Of a DNA stretch of 28,879 nt, positions 22,741 to 28,879 are shown piece by piece. Origin of the DNA: DATGEP01 sp035310125 (lineage in GTDB: Bacteria; Chloroflexota; Ktedonobacteria; Ktedonobacterales; JADMIN01); NCBI GenBank assembly GCA_035310125.1, contig DATGEP010000206.1, positions 1 to 28,879 on the forward strand, given 5' to 3'. Within the stretch, counting starts at the first letter, position 1, and each line of letters starts with the position of its first letter. The position numbers and the translations under genes are program-made. The notes below the pieces were generated by a model. The model made no database searches. It had not been told where the DNA came from and saw only the letters and a list, made by a program, of their open reading frames with translations.

Positions 22741-23673
22741 ATGGCGGTAATTGCTGGACGGCGCATCAGCGTGCTCGATCGCGTGCTCAAAGGGAACAAA
22801 GGTAAGTCCCCCTATCGCGATAAATACGTCGCGTGGATCTGGATTGGGCCGGCCATCGTGTTCGTCGCGGTCTTCCTGGTATGGCCGGTGCTCAATACCA
22901 TCTGGTTGAGTTTTTTCAATAGCGACTCGACCAACTTTGTCGGACTGAAGAATTTTCGGACGATCTTTACCGACTCCAGCATGCTGGAGGTGCTGCGGAA
23001 CAACCTGTTGTGGCTGGTGCTGGGCACCGCCGCGACGGTGTTCTTCGGGCTGATCATCGCCGTGCTGGTGGATCGCGTACGCATCGAGAGCATCGCGAAG
23101 GCGGCAATTTTCATTCCAATGGCCATCTCATTCGTCGGCGCGGGTGTCATTTGGAACCTCATGTACGATTTCGCGGCCAAGGGGCAAACGCAGAGAGGAC
23201 TGCTCAACGCCATCATCACGCGGTTCGGCATCCCCCCGCAGGCGTGGCTCATTAATTCGCCAGGGAACAATATCGCGTTGATCCTCGTGTACGTCTGGAT
23301 CTGGACAGGGTTCTGCATGGTGATCCTCTCCGCCGCGCTCAAAAGCATTCCGGCGGACATTCTCGAAGCCGCACGGGTGGATGGCGCCAATGAGCTGGCA
23401 ATCTTCCTCCGCGTCACCATGCCGATGATCATGCCAACGATTGTGGTCGTTGCAACGACAATGGTCATCAACCTTCTGAAGATCTTCGACATCCTCTATG
23501 TCATGACCGGAGGCAACTACGGCACCAACGTGATCGCGCTGAGCTACGTGCAACAGCTCTTCCAGATCAACAATACCGGGCTGGCCAGCGCGCTCGCTGT
23601 CGTGCTGCTGGTCGCGATCATCCCGATCATGTACTTCAACATCCGGCGATTCCGCATGGAGGGGCAACGATGA
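22741..23673 (+). CDS. Sugar ABC transporter permease (MalF/AglF type)
   Basis: 310 residues, with six predicted membrane helices after a basic cytoplasmic N-terminus. The first helix is WIWIGPAIVFVAVFLVWPVL, and the coupling EAA loop is EAARVDGANELAIFLRVTMPMI, which docks onto the ATPase. Segments such as AAIFIPMAISFVGAGVIWNLMYD and WIWTGFCMVILSAALKSIPADI closely resemble AglF permeases of alpha-glucoside importers as I remember them. An AAGGAG ribosome site precedes the ATG. The stop overlaps the next start (ATGA), so the two permeases are translationally coupled. Confidence 0.93.
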   Translation: MAVIAGRRISVLDRVLKGNKGKSPYRDKYVAWIWIGPAIVFVAVFLVWPVLNTIWLSFFNSDSTNFVGLKNFRTIFTDSSMLEVLRNNLLWLVLGTAATVFFGLIIAVLVDRVRIESIAKAAIFIPMAISFVGAGVIWNLMYDFAAKGQTQRGLLNAIITRFGIPPQAWLINSPGNNIALILVYVWIWTGFCMVILSAALKSIPADILEAARVDGANELAIFLRVTMPMIMPTIVVVATTMVINLLKIFDILYVMTGGNYGTNVIALSYVQQLFQINNTGLASALAVVLLVAIIPIMYFNIRRFRMEGQR

Positions 23674-24623
23674 GCGCTATTGATCCCGTACCTCCGACAG
23701 GCATCACGACACCGGAGGTCGCCGCCACACCGCACGCACCAGCCGACGTGCTGGCGCCGCGCCTGAATACACGCGAGCGGCTCATGCGCATCGCCAACAG
23801 TAGCACGTTGACGGTGATTGTCATCATCATCGCGTTTATCTGGCTGCTGCCGACCATTGGCATTCTGATCACATCGCTCCGCTTGCCCCAGGACATCCAG
23901 AGCAGCGGCTGGTGGACAGCGTTCGTGCCGCCATGGCATTTCACCATTGCGAACTACCAGCACGTCATCACGGCGCAGGGTCTTGGAGATGCGTTCAAGA
24001 GCAGTCTGATTATCGCCATTCCGGGAACGATTCTGCCGGTGCTTGTCGCTTCCTTCGCGGCGTATGCCTTCGCCTGGATGCGCTTTCCGGGACGCGACTG
24101 GTATTTCCTCATCATTGTGGCGCTTCTCGTGGTGCCTATCCAGATGACACTCATCCCGATTCTTACCCTGTTCACCGATGTAGGACTGACCGGCAGTTAT
24201 GTCGGTATCTGGTTGGCGCACACAGCCTACGGGTTGCCGTTCGCGGTCTATCTCCTGCGCAGCTTCTTCGCCGCCCTGCCAGCGGACCTCTTCGAGTCGG
24301 CGCGCGTGGATGGGGCTTCGCATCTGCGCATCTTTACCAACATTCTGATGCCGCTGGCTGTGCCGGCGCTGGCCTCGCTCGTGATCTTCCAGTTCATCTG
24401 GGTCTGGAATGATCTGCTAGTGGCGCTGATCTTCCTGGGTGGCGCTCCCGGCAAAGCGCCATTGACGTTGACGGTGGCAAATCTGGTCAATGCTTATGGC
24501 GCAAACCAGTACGAAGTGCTGACGTCGGCAGCCTTCATCTCAATGGCGCTGCCGCTGGTCATCTTCTTCAGCCTCCAGCGTTACTTCGTCCGTGGCATCC
24601 TGGCTGGCAGCGTGAAAGGGTAG
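23670..24623 (+). CDS. Sugar ABC transporter permease (MalG/AglG type)
   Basis: 317 residues. A polar N-terminus of about 45 residues is followed by six predicted helices. The EAA loop is ESARVDGASHLRIFTNILMPLA, conserved for ATPase contact. WLLPTIGILITSLRLPQDIQSSGWW at the first helix and loop is typical of AglG-like permeases. It forms the channel with the MalF-type partner upstream, whose gene it overlaps by four bases. It is the last gene of the unit; a stem-loop follows 40 bp later. Confidence 0.93.
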   Translation: MSAIDPVPPTGITTPEVAATPHAPADVLAPRLNTRERLMRIANSSTLTVIVIIIAFIWLLPTIGILITSLRLPQDIQSSGWWTAFVPPWHFTIANYQHVITAQGLGDAFKSSLIIAIPGTILPVLVASFAAYAFAWMRFPGRDWYFLIIVALLVVPIQMTLIPILTLFTDVGLTGSYVGIWLAHTAYGLPFAVYLLRSFFAALPADLFESARVDGASHLRIFTNILMPLAVPALASLVIFQFIWVWNDLLVALIFLGGAPGKAPLTLTVANLVNAYGANQYEVLTSAAFISMALPLVIFFSLQRYFVRGILAGSVKG

Positions 24624-24663
24624 CCGTAACCGCGGGATTTGCCCATTTTGGCGTATCAAACTT

Positions 24664-24718
24664 GCGATGGCCGCAGTCGTCTGCTCCCACGGACGATAGC
24701 GGCCATCGCCGTTTCCTA
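24664..24718 (+). terminator. Terminator-like hairpin after the sugar importer operon
   Basis: GCGATGGCCG (24664-24673) and CGGCCATCGC (24700-24709) pair perfectly over 10 bp. An inner TCGTC/GACGA stem extends the structure, and CGTTTCCT follows. The T-run is short but the position fits termination of the permease operon. Confidence 0.7.
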
Positions 24719-24818
24719 CTTGCGCCACAAGAACGCACTACCCGCTCCCTTCAAGCTCGCTATCCGTACCTCCGGCTCTTGCTTACTGGTATCCCTTCCC
24801 CGACGGAACCATATGGTT

Positions 24819-24848
24819 TTGTCTCACATTTTCCTCGTCGCGCATAAC
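24819..24848 (+). promoter_or_regulatory. Candidate promoter of clpC
   Basis: TTGTCT (24819-24824) and CATAAC (24843-24848) are 18 bp apart, about 125 bp before the chosen start. Both hexamers match the sigma70 consensus in four of six positions. Confidence 0.35.
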
Positions 24849-24974
24849 TTTGCCCAGAGGTGGCATATTTGTTGCTTTTATCTTCTCCTAGTGACGGTAC
24901 AGCCGCACCTACTGGGCTTCTGAAATATGGGCAGTGTGCAGCCAGAGTCATGTATTCCAGGGAGAGAGGCGAGT

Positions 24975-27485
24975 GTGAGCCGCTTTGATCGGTATAACAA
25001 TGATACGCGTAAGTCATTGGCGCAGGCGCGCGAGATCGCGCTGCGCTTGAATCATAAGACGATTTGCACTGAGCACCTCCTCTATGGGCTGCTGGATGCG
25101 AACGACTTCACTACGAGCGCCATTATTGCGGGACTTGGTGTGAATTTCACACGCTTGCGCCAGGCGCTTGATTTCGTCATTGGTAAGAGCAGCCGCCCGC
25201 TCCTCGTCGAGCCGACCCTCAGCACAGCCGCGCGCCAGGCGCTCGACCTCGCGGAGCAGGAGGCGCGGGCAGAACAGGCTGACGAAGTAGGCACTGAGCA
25301 CCTGCTGCTGGGATTGCTCCGCGAAGCCGACGGCATCGCCGCTGGTGTCCTGGAGAGCTTCGGCGTCAACCTCGACCGGACGCGGGCGCAAATTTCGATC
25401 GTCCGGCGGCAGAGCACGGAAAGCACAGCCTTCAGCACCGCGCATCAGGCACGCTACGCTATGACGCCGACGTTGAACATGGTCAGCCGCGATTTGACCA
25501 CGGCAGCTCTCGCCGATCAACTCGATCCAGTGGTGGGTCGCGACGAGGAGATCGAGCGGACTATGCAGGTACTCGCTCGCCGCAGCAAGAACAATCCCGT
25601 GCTGGTAGGTGAGGCCGGCGTTGGTAAAACAGCCATTGCCGAAGGACTGGCACAGAAAATCGTGAGCGAACAGGTGCCCGAGACGCTGCGAGACAAGCGC
25701 ATCGTCTCGCTGGATGTCGGCCTGCTGACCGTCGGCACGAAGTATCGTGGTGACTTCGAGGAGCGACTAAAGAAAGTGCTCGAAGAGATCGTCGGCGCGG
25801 GAAATGTCATCCTCTTCGTGGACGAGCTGCAGGCACTTGTGAGCGCAGGCGTGGCTGAAGGCTCTATTGACGCCGGCAACCTCCTCAAGCCAATGCTGGC
25901 GCGGGGCGAGTTCCAGTGCATCGGCGCTACAACCCTCGACGATTACCGCAAGTCTATTGAGAAAGATCCCGCGTTGGAGCGCAGGTTCCAGCCGGTCACA
26001 GTACGTGAAGCGACCGTCGAAGAGACGGTGCGCATTCTGCGCGTGCTGCGTCCGCGCTACGAAGCTTTCCACCATGTGCGCATCGGTGATGAAGCCTTGC
26101 TGGCCGCAGCACAGCTTTCGGACCGCTTCATTCAGATACGGCACCTCCCTGACAAGGCGATTGACCTGATTGACGAGGCCGCCGCTCGGCTCAATGTGGG
26201 CCGCTCGGCCATGCCTGAAGTCGTGCGGACGATGCGCGATCAACTCGTGGACCTGCAAGATCGGAAAGACGCCGCCGTCAACATGCGCAGCTTCGACCGC
26301 GCCTCTGAGCTGCGCGACCAGGAGATGTCCCTGCGAGAACAGATTACACAGCACGAGGATGAATGGGCGCGCCAGCGCGACGATGAGGCCCCGCTGCTCA
26401 CAGACAAGGAAATCGCCGAGATCGTTGTCATGTGGACGGGGATTCCCGCTGTGCGTGTGTCGCTGGAGGAATCCAAGAAGCTGCTGGATCTGGAAGCCGA
26501 GCTGCACAGGCGTGTCATTGGCCAGGACGAGGCTGTCCGCGCCGTCGCCCGCTCAGTGCGCCGCTCGCGAGCGGAGCTGCGAGACCGCCGCCGCCCCATC
26601 GGGTCGTTTATCTTCGTCGGACCTACCGGCGTCGGCAAGACTGAGCTGGCGCGAGCGCTGGCTTCCGCGATGTTTGGAAGTGAAGATGCGCTCATCAAGA
26701 TGGACATGTCTGAGTTCATGGAGAGCCATCATGCGGCACGCCTCGTGGGAGCGCCTCCGGGGTACGTTGGCTACGACCAGGCGGGACAGCTCACCGAAGC
26801 GGTGAAGCGGCGTCCATACAGTGTCGTTCTTTTCGATGAGGTAGAAAAGGCACACCACAAGGTCTTTGATCTACTGCTCCAAATTCTCGAAGACGGCAAT
26901 CTGGCCGATGCCAAGGGTCGCGAGGTGGATTTCAAGAACACGCTCATCATCATGACCTCCAACATCGGCGCGGAGCTGCTCGGCAAGCAAAGCTCGCTCG
27001 GGTTCAGTCCGGTCCGGCGCAGCGAAGAGGAGAGTGAGCGGGCCAGCTACGAGCATATGCGCGACCTGATCATGCCACGAGCGCGCGAATTGTTCCGGCC
27101 AGAGTTCTTGAACCGCGTGGACGACATCGTCATGTTCCACGCGCTTACCAAGGCGCAGGTGCGCTCCATCCTGGACATCATGCTCGCGCAAACCAGCGCG
27201 CGGCTGAAGGAACAGATGATCGAGCTATGTGTGGAAGACGGCGCCAAAGAATTCCTGGCCGACGCTGGATACGACCGCGAATATGGCGCCCGCCCATTGC
27301 GCCGAGTTGTACAGACCATGTTGGAGGACCGACTTGCCGAAGGACTGCTGCGCCGGCTCGTCTCAGCAGGTGACCGAGTAACAGTGGATCGCGGCGACCA
27401 CGGGGGTCTGGTCTTCCGCACAGCCTCCGCTGCATTCGCGCTCACTGACGGGGATCAGCAGTCGGACCACCTGAAGCAGGGGTAA
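24975..27485 (+). CDS. clpC: ATP-dependent Clp protease ATP-binding subunit ClpC
   Basis: 836 residues: an AAA+ unfoldase that feeds proteins to ClpP in the cytoplasm. In order: a double Clp_N repeat (about 1-145), AAA-1 with Walker A GEAGVGKT (Lys218), a UVR motif (about 420-460, RKDAAVNMRSFDRASELRDQE), then AAA-2 with Walker A GPTGVGKT (Lys555), Walker B VVLFDEVEKAH and a C-terminal D2-small domain. The UVR insert and the short middle region identify ClpC rather than ClpB or ClpA. The GTG at 24975 is chosen because GAGAGAGG lies just upstream and the protein then begins SRFDRYNNDTRKSL; an ATG at 24927 lacks a ribosome site. The usual ctsR-mcsA-mcsB genes are not adjacent, so the McsB system is not indicated here. 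It is convergent with a J-domain protein. Confidence 0.95.
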   Translation: MSRFDRYNNDTRKSLAQAREIALRLNHKTICTEHLLYGLLDANDFTTSAIIAGLGVNFTRLRQALDFVIGKSSRPLLVEPTLSTAARQALDLAEQEARAEQADEVGTEHLLLGLLREADGIAAGVLESFGVNLDRTRAQISIVRRQSTESTAFSTAHQARYAMTPTLNMVSRDLTTAALADQLDPVVGRDEEIERTMQVLARRSKNNPVLVGEAGVGKTAIAEGLAQKIVSEQVPETLRDKRIVSLDVGLLTVGTKYRGDFEERLKKVLEEIVGAGNVILFVDELQALVSAGVAEGSIDAGNLLKPMLARGEFQCIGATTLDDYRKSIEKDPALERRFQPVTVREATVEETVRILRVLRPRYEAFHHVRIGDEALLAAAQLSDRFIQIRHLPDKAIDLIDEAAARLNVGRSAMPEVVRTMRDQLVDLQDRKDAAVNMRSFDRASELRDQEMSLREQITQHEDEWARQRDDEAPLLTDKEIAEIVVMWTGIPAVRVSLEESKKLLDLEAELHRRVIGQDEAVRAVARSVRRSRAELRDRRRPIGSFIFVGPTGVGKTELARALASAMFGSEDALIKMDMSEFMESHHAARLVGAPPGYVGYDQAGQLTEAVKRRPYSVVLFDEVEKAHHKVFDLLLQILEDGNLADAKGREVDFKNTLIIMTSNIGAELLGKQSSLGFSPVRRSEEESERASYEHMRDLIMPRARELFRPEFLNRVDDIVMFHALTKAQVRSILDIMLAQTSARLKEQMIELCVEDGAKEFLADAGYDREYGARPLRRVVQTMLEDRLAEGLLRRLVSAGDRVTVDRGDHGGLVFRTASAAFALTDGDQQSDHLKQG

Positions 27486-27542
27486 CAGCATAGCCTTCCG
27501 CGGCCGTTCGTACCAAACGATGGGCGAGCGGCCGTATGCTGT
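27485..27542. terminator. Nested inverted repeats between clpC and the J-domain gene
   Basis: ACAGCATA (27485-27492) pairs with TATGCTGT (27535-27542). Inside, two copies of the self-complementary CGGCCG (27501-27506, 27529-27534) and a TCGT/ACGA pair can extend the stem, with an asymmetric bulge. It fills the gap between the convergent stops. No clear T-run is present. Confidence 0.45.
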
Positions 27543-27552
27543 GCGCGGCCCG

Positions 27553-28878
27553 TCATGCCCACACTTCGACCAGCCCGTTGCGGAGGCCCGCGGCAAGCAG
27601 AAGCTGTGAGCCAGTGGGAGCGAAGGCAAGCGCCGTAACTTCACTCGAGAACTCCCAGCTCGCGATGCGCCGCGCCGTGGGACCGTGCCAGAGGTCCACA
27701 TGCGTCTCACGGGCGAGGGCAACATAGTCGCCGCCTGGTGAGAGCGCGATACGAGCGTCGTCAGAGATGGCGCCAGCGGAGAGCGTGCGGCGCTCGCTGC
27801 CGTTTATCGCGAAGAGGCGTATCTCACGGCCAAGAGCACGCGCGGCGATCCAGGAAAGATCAGGCGCGGCGGCAGCGGGAAACTGTAGGTCATCCACTGG
27901 CACAGCGGTTTCAGCGACACGGCGCGGCTGGACGGCGCCACGCCGATTGTGACGATCTACCTCCCAGAGGCGCAGCACACGAGCAGCAGGGAGGCGCGAT
28001 GCTCGCCCCGTCGAGAAGGTGAAGAGATACTGGCCATCCGCGGAGAGGGCACGCAAGTGAACGCGCCAGCTTGGATCAAGGGGCTCACCGAAGAGGCCGC
28101 CACTGCCGGTCTCTTCGCAGCGTAGCGGCTGTGCCCAGGCGGGATCAACCGGACCGGCGAGCGGGCGAGTGAGGACCGCGCTGCCGCCGCGCCCCTGGTG
28201 CGCCCAGCGAAACGGATCGTCGTCCGCGAGCGCCAGCGGTGCATCCGGCAACGCAAGGCGGACGAGGCCAGGCGTGTCGTAGAGAACCGCATCCATTGCG
28301 CCGGTGGGAGCGTTGATCGCGGTGTTCCAGAGCGTGTGCCCGTCCGCGATACGCCAGACGCGCGTGCCAAGCTGGTAGCCCCAGGCGATGGCGAAGGTGC
28401 CACCGGGCGAGAGCCGCAGCTCCTGCAGGACACCGGCACTCGGCTGGGCAGCGAAGCGCAGCGTTTGCAGGTGGCTGCTGGCCGGCACATCCCAGAGGTG
28501 GACGCGCCCGTCCAGCAGCCCAACGCCCGCGAGCGATCCGCCGCGCGCGATGGCAAGTGTGGCGACGGGGGTATCGTCGGGAGTCTCCAGGGAGGCGATA
28601 CGACGCAGGGAGCCAGCGTTGGCGCGGACGGATCCAACACGCGGGCCGCGTCGCGTCATCGGTGGAGGTGGCGCCGGGGCGGTGGCGGCGGTCGCAGGGG
28701 CGACGGAAACGCTCAGCCCCCGCTCGGCATCATAGGCGCGGCGGCGATCGAGATCGCCCAACACGCGGTACGCTTCGTTGAGCCGCTGCATGCGCTCAAG
28801 GCTACCGGAGCCCGCCACATCGGGGTGGTAGCGTCGCGCAAGCCGGCGATACGCTAAACGAATGGCAGCTTCGTCGGC
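27553..28878 (-). CDS. J-domain protein fused to a WD40-like beta-propeller, N-terminus cut by the window edge
   Basis: 441 residues are visible and the frame is open at the right edge. The first 45 or so are the middle and end of a J domain: AIRLAYRRLARRYHPDVAG with the HPD motif, then MQRLNEAYRVLGDLDRRRAYDAERG. This part should stimulate an Hsp70 (DnaK). A Pro/Ala-rich linker of about 30 residues follows. The remaining 350 residues look like a degenerate beta-propeller with repeats such as GLLDGRVHLWDV, WGYQLGTRVWRI, HVDLWHGP and GLRNGLVEVWA at the stop. There is no Gly/Phe region, zinc finger or DnaJ C-terminal substrate domain, so the propeller probably provides the targeting. Reading from the internal GTG at 28818 would drop the HPD motif and is not the true start. 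Confidence 0.85.
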   Translation of the reverse strand, partial: ADEAAIRLAYRRLARRYHPDVAGSGSLERMQRLNEAYRVLGDLDRRRAYDAERGLSVSVAPATAATAPAPPPPMTRRGPRVGSVRANAGSLRRIASLETPDDTPVATLAIARGGSLAGVGLLDGRVHLWDVPASSHLQTLRFAAQPSAGVLQELRLSPGGTFAIAWGYQLGTRVWRIADGHTLWNTAINAPTGAMDAVLYDTPGLVRLALPDAPLALADDDPFRWAHQGRGGSAVLTRPLAGPVDPAWAQPLRCEETGSGGLFGEPLDPSWRVHLRALSADGQYLFTFSTGRASRLPAARVLRLWEVDRHNRRGAVQPRRVAETAVPVDDLQFPAAAAPDLSWIAARALGREIRLFAINGSERRTLSAGAISDDARIALSPGGDYVALARETHVDLWHGPTARRIASWEFSSEVTALAFAPTGSQLLLAAGLRNGLVEVWA

Positions 28879-28879
28879 T

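Larger units (their letters stand above)
24624..24974. other. Intergenic region between the sugar importer and clpC
   Basis: 351 bp with no credible gene. It holds the importer terminator (24664-24718) and a candidate clpC promoter (24819-24848). I looked for CIRCE, HAIR and CtsR heat-shock operators and saw none. Confidence 0.6.

Noticed and set aside
24639..24923. A 94-codon open frame before clpC
   Set aside because: It begins within the importer terminator region, has no ribosome site, and its protein resembles nothing known to me.
28818..28818. Internal GTG as the start of the J-domain protein
   Set aside because: The frame upstream encodes the J-domain helix and HPD motif, so the gene clearly continues past the window edge.
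1..28879. CRISPR arrays, insertion sequences, phage genes, attachment sites
   Set aside because: No spaced identical repeats, transposase or integrase motifs, or terminal repeats were seen. The direct tRNA neighbours show no duplicated tRNA ends.

Overview
The window reads as chromosomal DNA of a free-living bacterium with fairly high G+C, most likely a member of Chloroflexota and perhaps Ktedonobacteria-like. This is inferred from gene content: a Ser/Thr kinase, a J-domain/beta-propeller fusion, an EF-G-2 type factor, a DUF4190 protein and an AglEFG-like sugar importer with a twin-arginine lipoprotein. There is no rRNA or taxonomic marker to confirm it. No phage, insertion sequence, CRISPR array or obvious transferred island is visible.

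Region 1 (1-7254) is an ion-transport block. A Ser/Thr protein kinase, cut by the left edge, is followed by a Ca2+/H+ antiporter on the same strand. Two ClC-type chloride transporter paralogs with C-terminal CBS pairs then face each other tail to tail, 28 bp apart. A short proline-rich DUF4190 membrane protein diverges from the second ClC. The space between those two genes holds the densest regulatory pattern of the window: three alternating TACGAT half-sites just downstream of a candidate promoter, plus an inverted repeat inside the promoter spacer.

Region 2 (7255-18626) is core housekeeping: serine hydroxymethyltransferase (glyA), an EF-G-like GTPase of the EF-G-2 type, a divergent SDR lacking the canonical Tyr/Lys pair, tandem tRNA-Ser genes (GGA and CGA), secA, DNA polymerase IV (dinB) with an SOS-box-like sequence in its promoter, a GNAT acetyltransferase, phosphopentomutase (deoB) carrying a 17-bp perfect hairpin inside its coding sequence, and a tRNA-Arg with a GCG anticodon behind a near-consensus promoter.

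Region 3 (18627-24718) starts with a small unrecognised ORF. It then holds a sugar ABC importer: the ATPase gene on the minus strand, and the binding protein and two permeases on the plus strand, separated by a 702-bp divergent control region. The permeases resemble the alpha-glucoside (AglF/AglG) type. Strong stem-loops close both transcription units, and another lies between the binding-protein and permease genes.

Region 4 (24719-28879) is a protein quality-control pair: clpC (AAA+ unfoldase) and, convergent to it, a J-domain protein fused to a WD40-like beta-propeller, cut by the right edge.

I found no clearly new multi-gene system. The best leads are the clc promoter half-site array, the two ClC proteins lacking the internal proton glutamate, the coding hairpin in deoB, the GCG-anticodon tRNA-Arg and the J-domain/propeller fusion.
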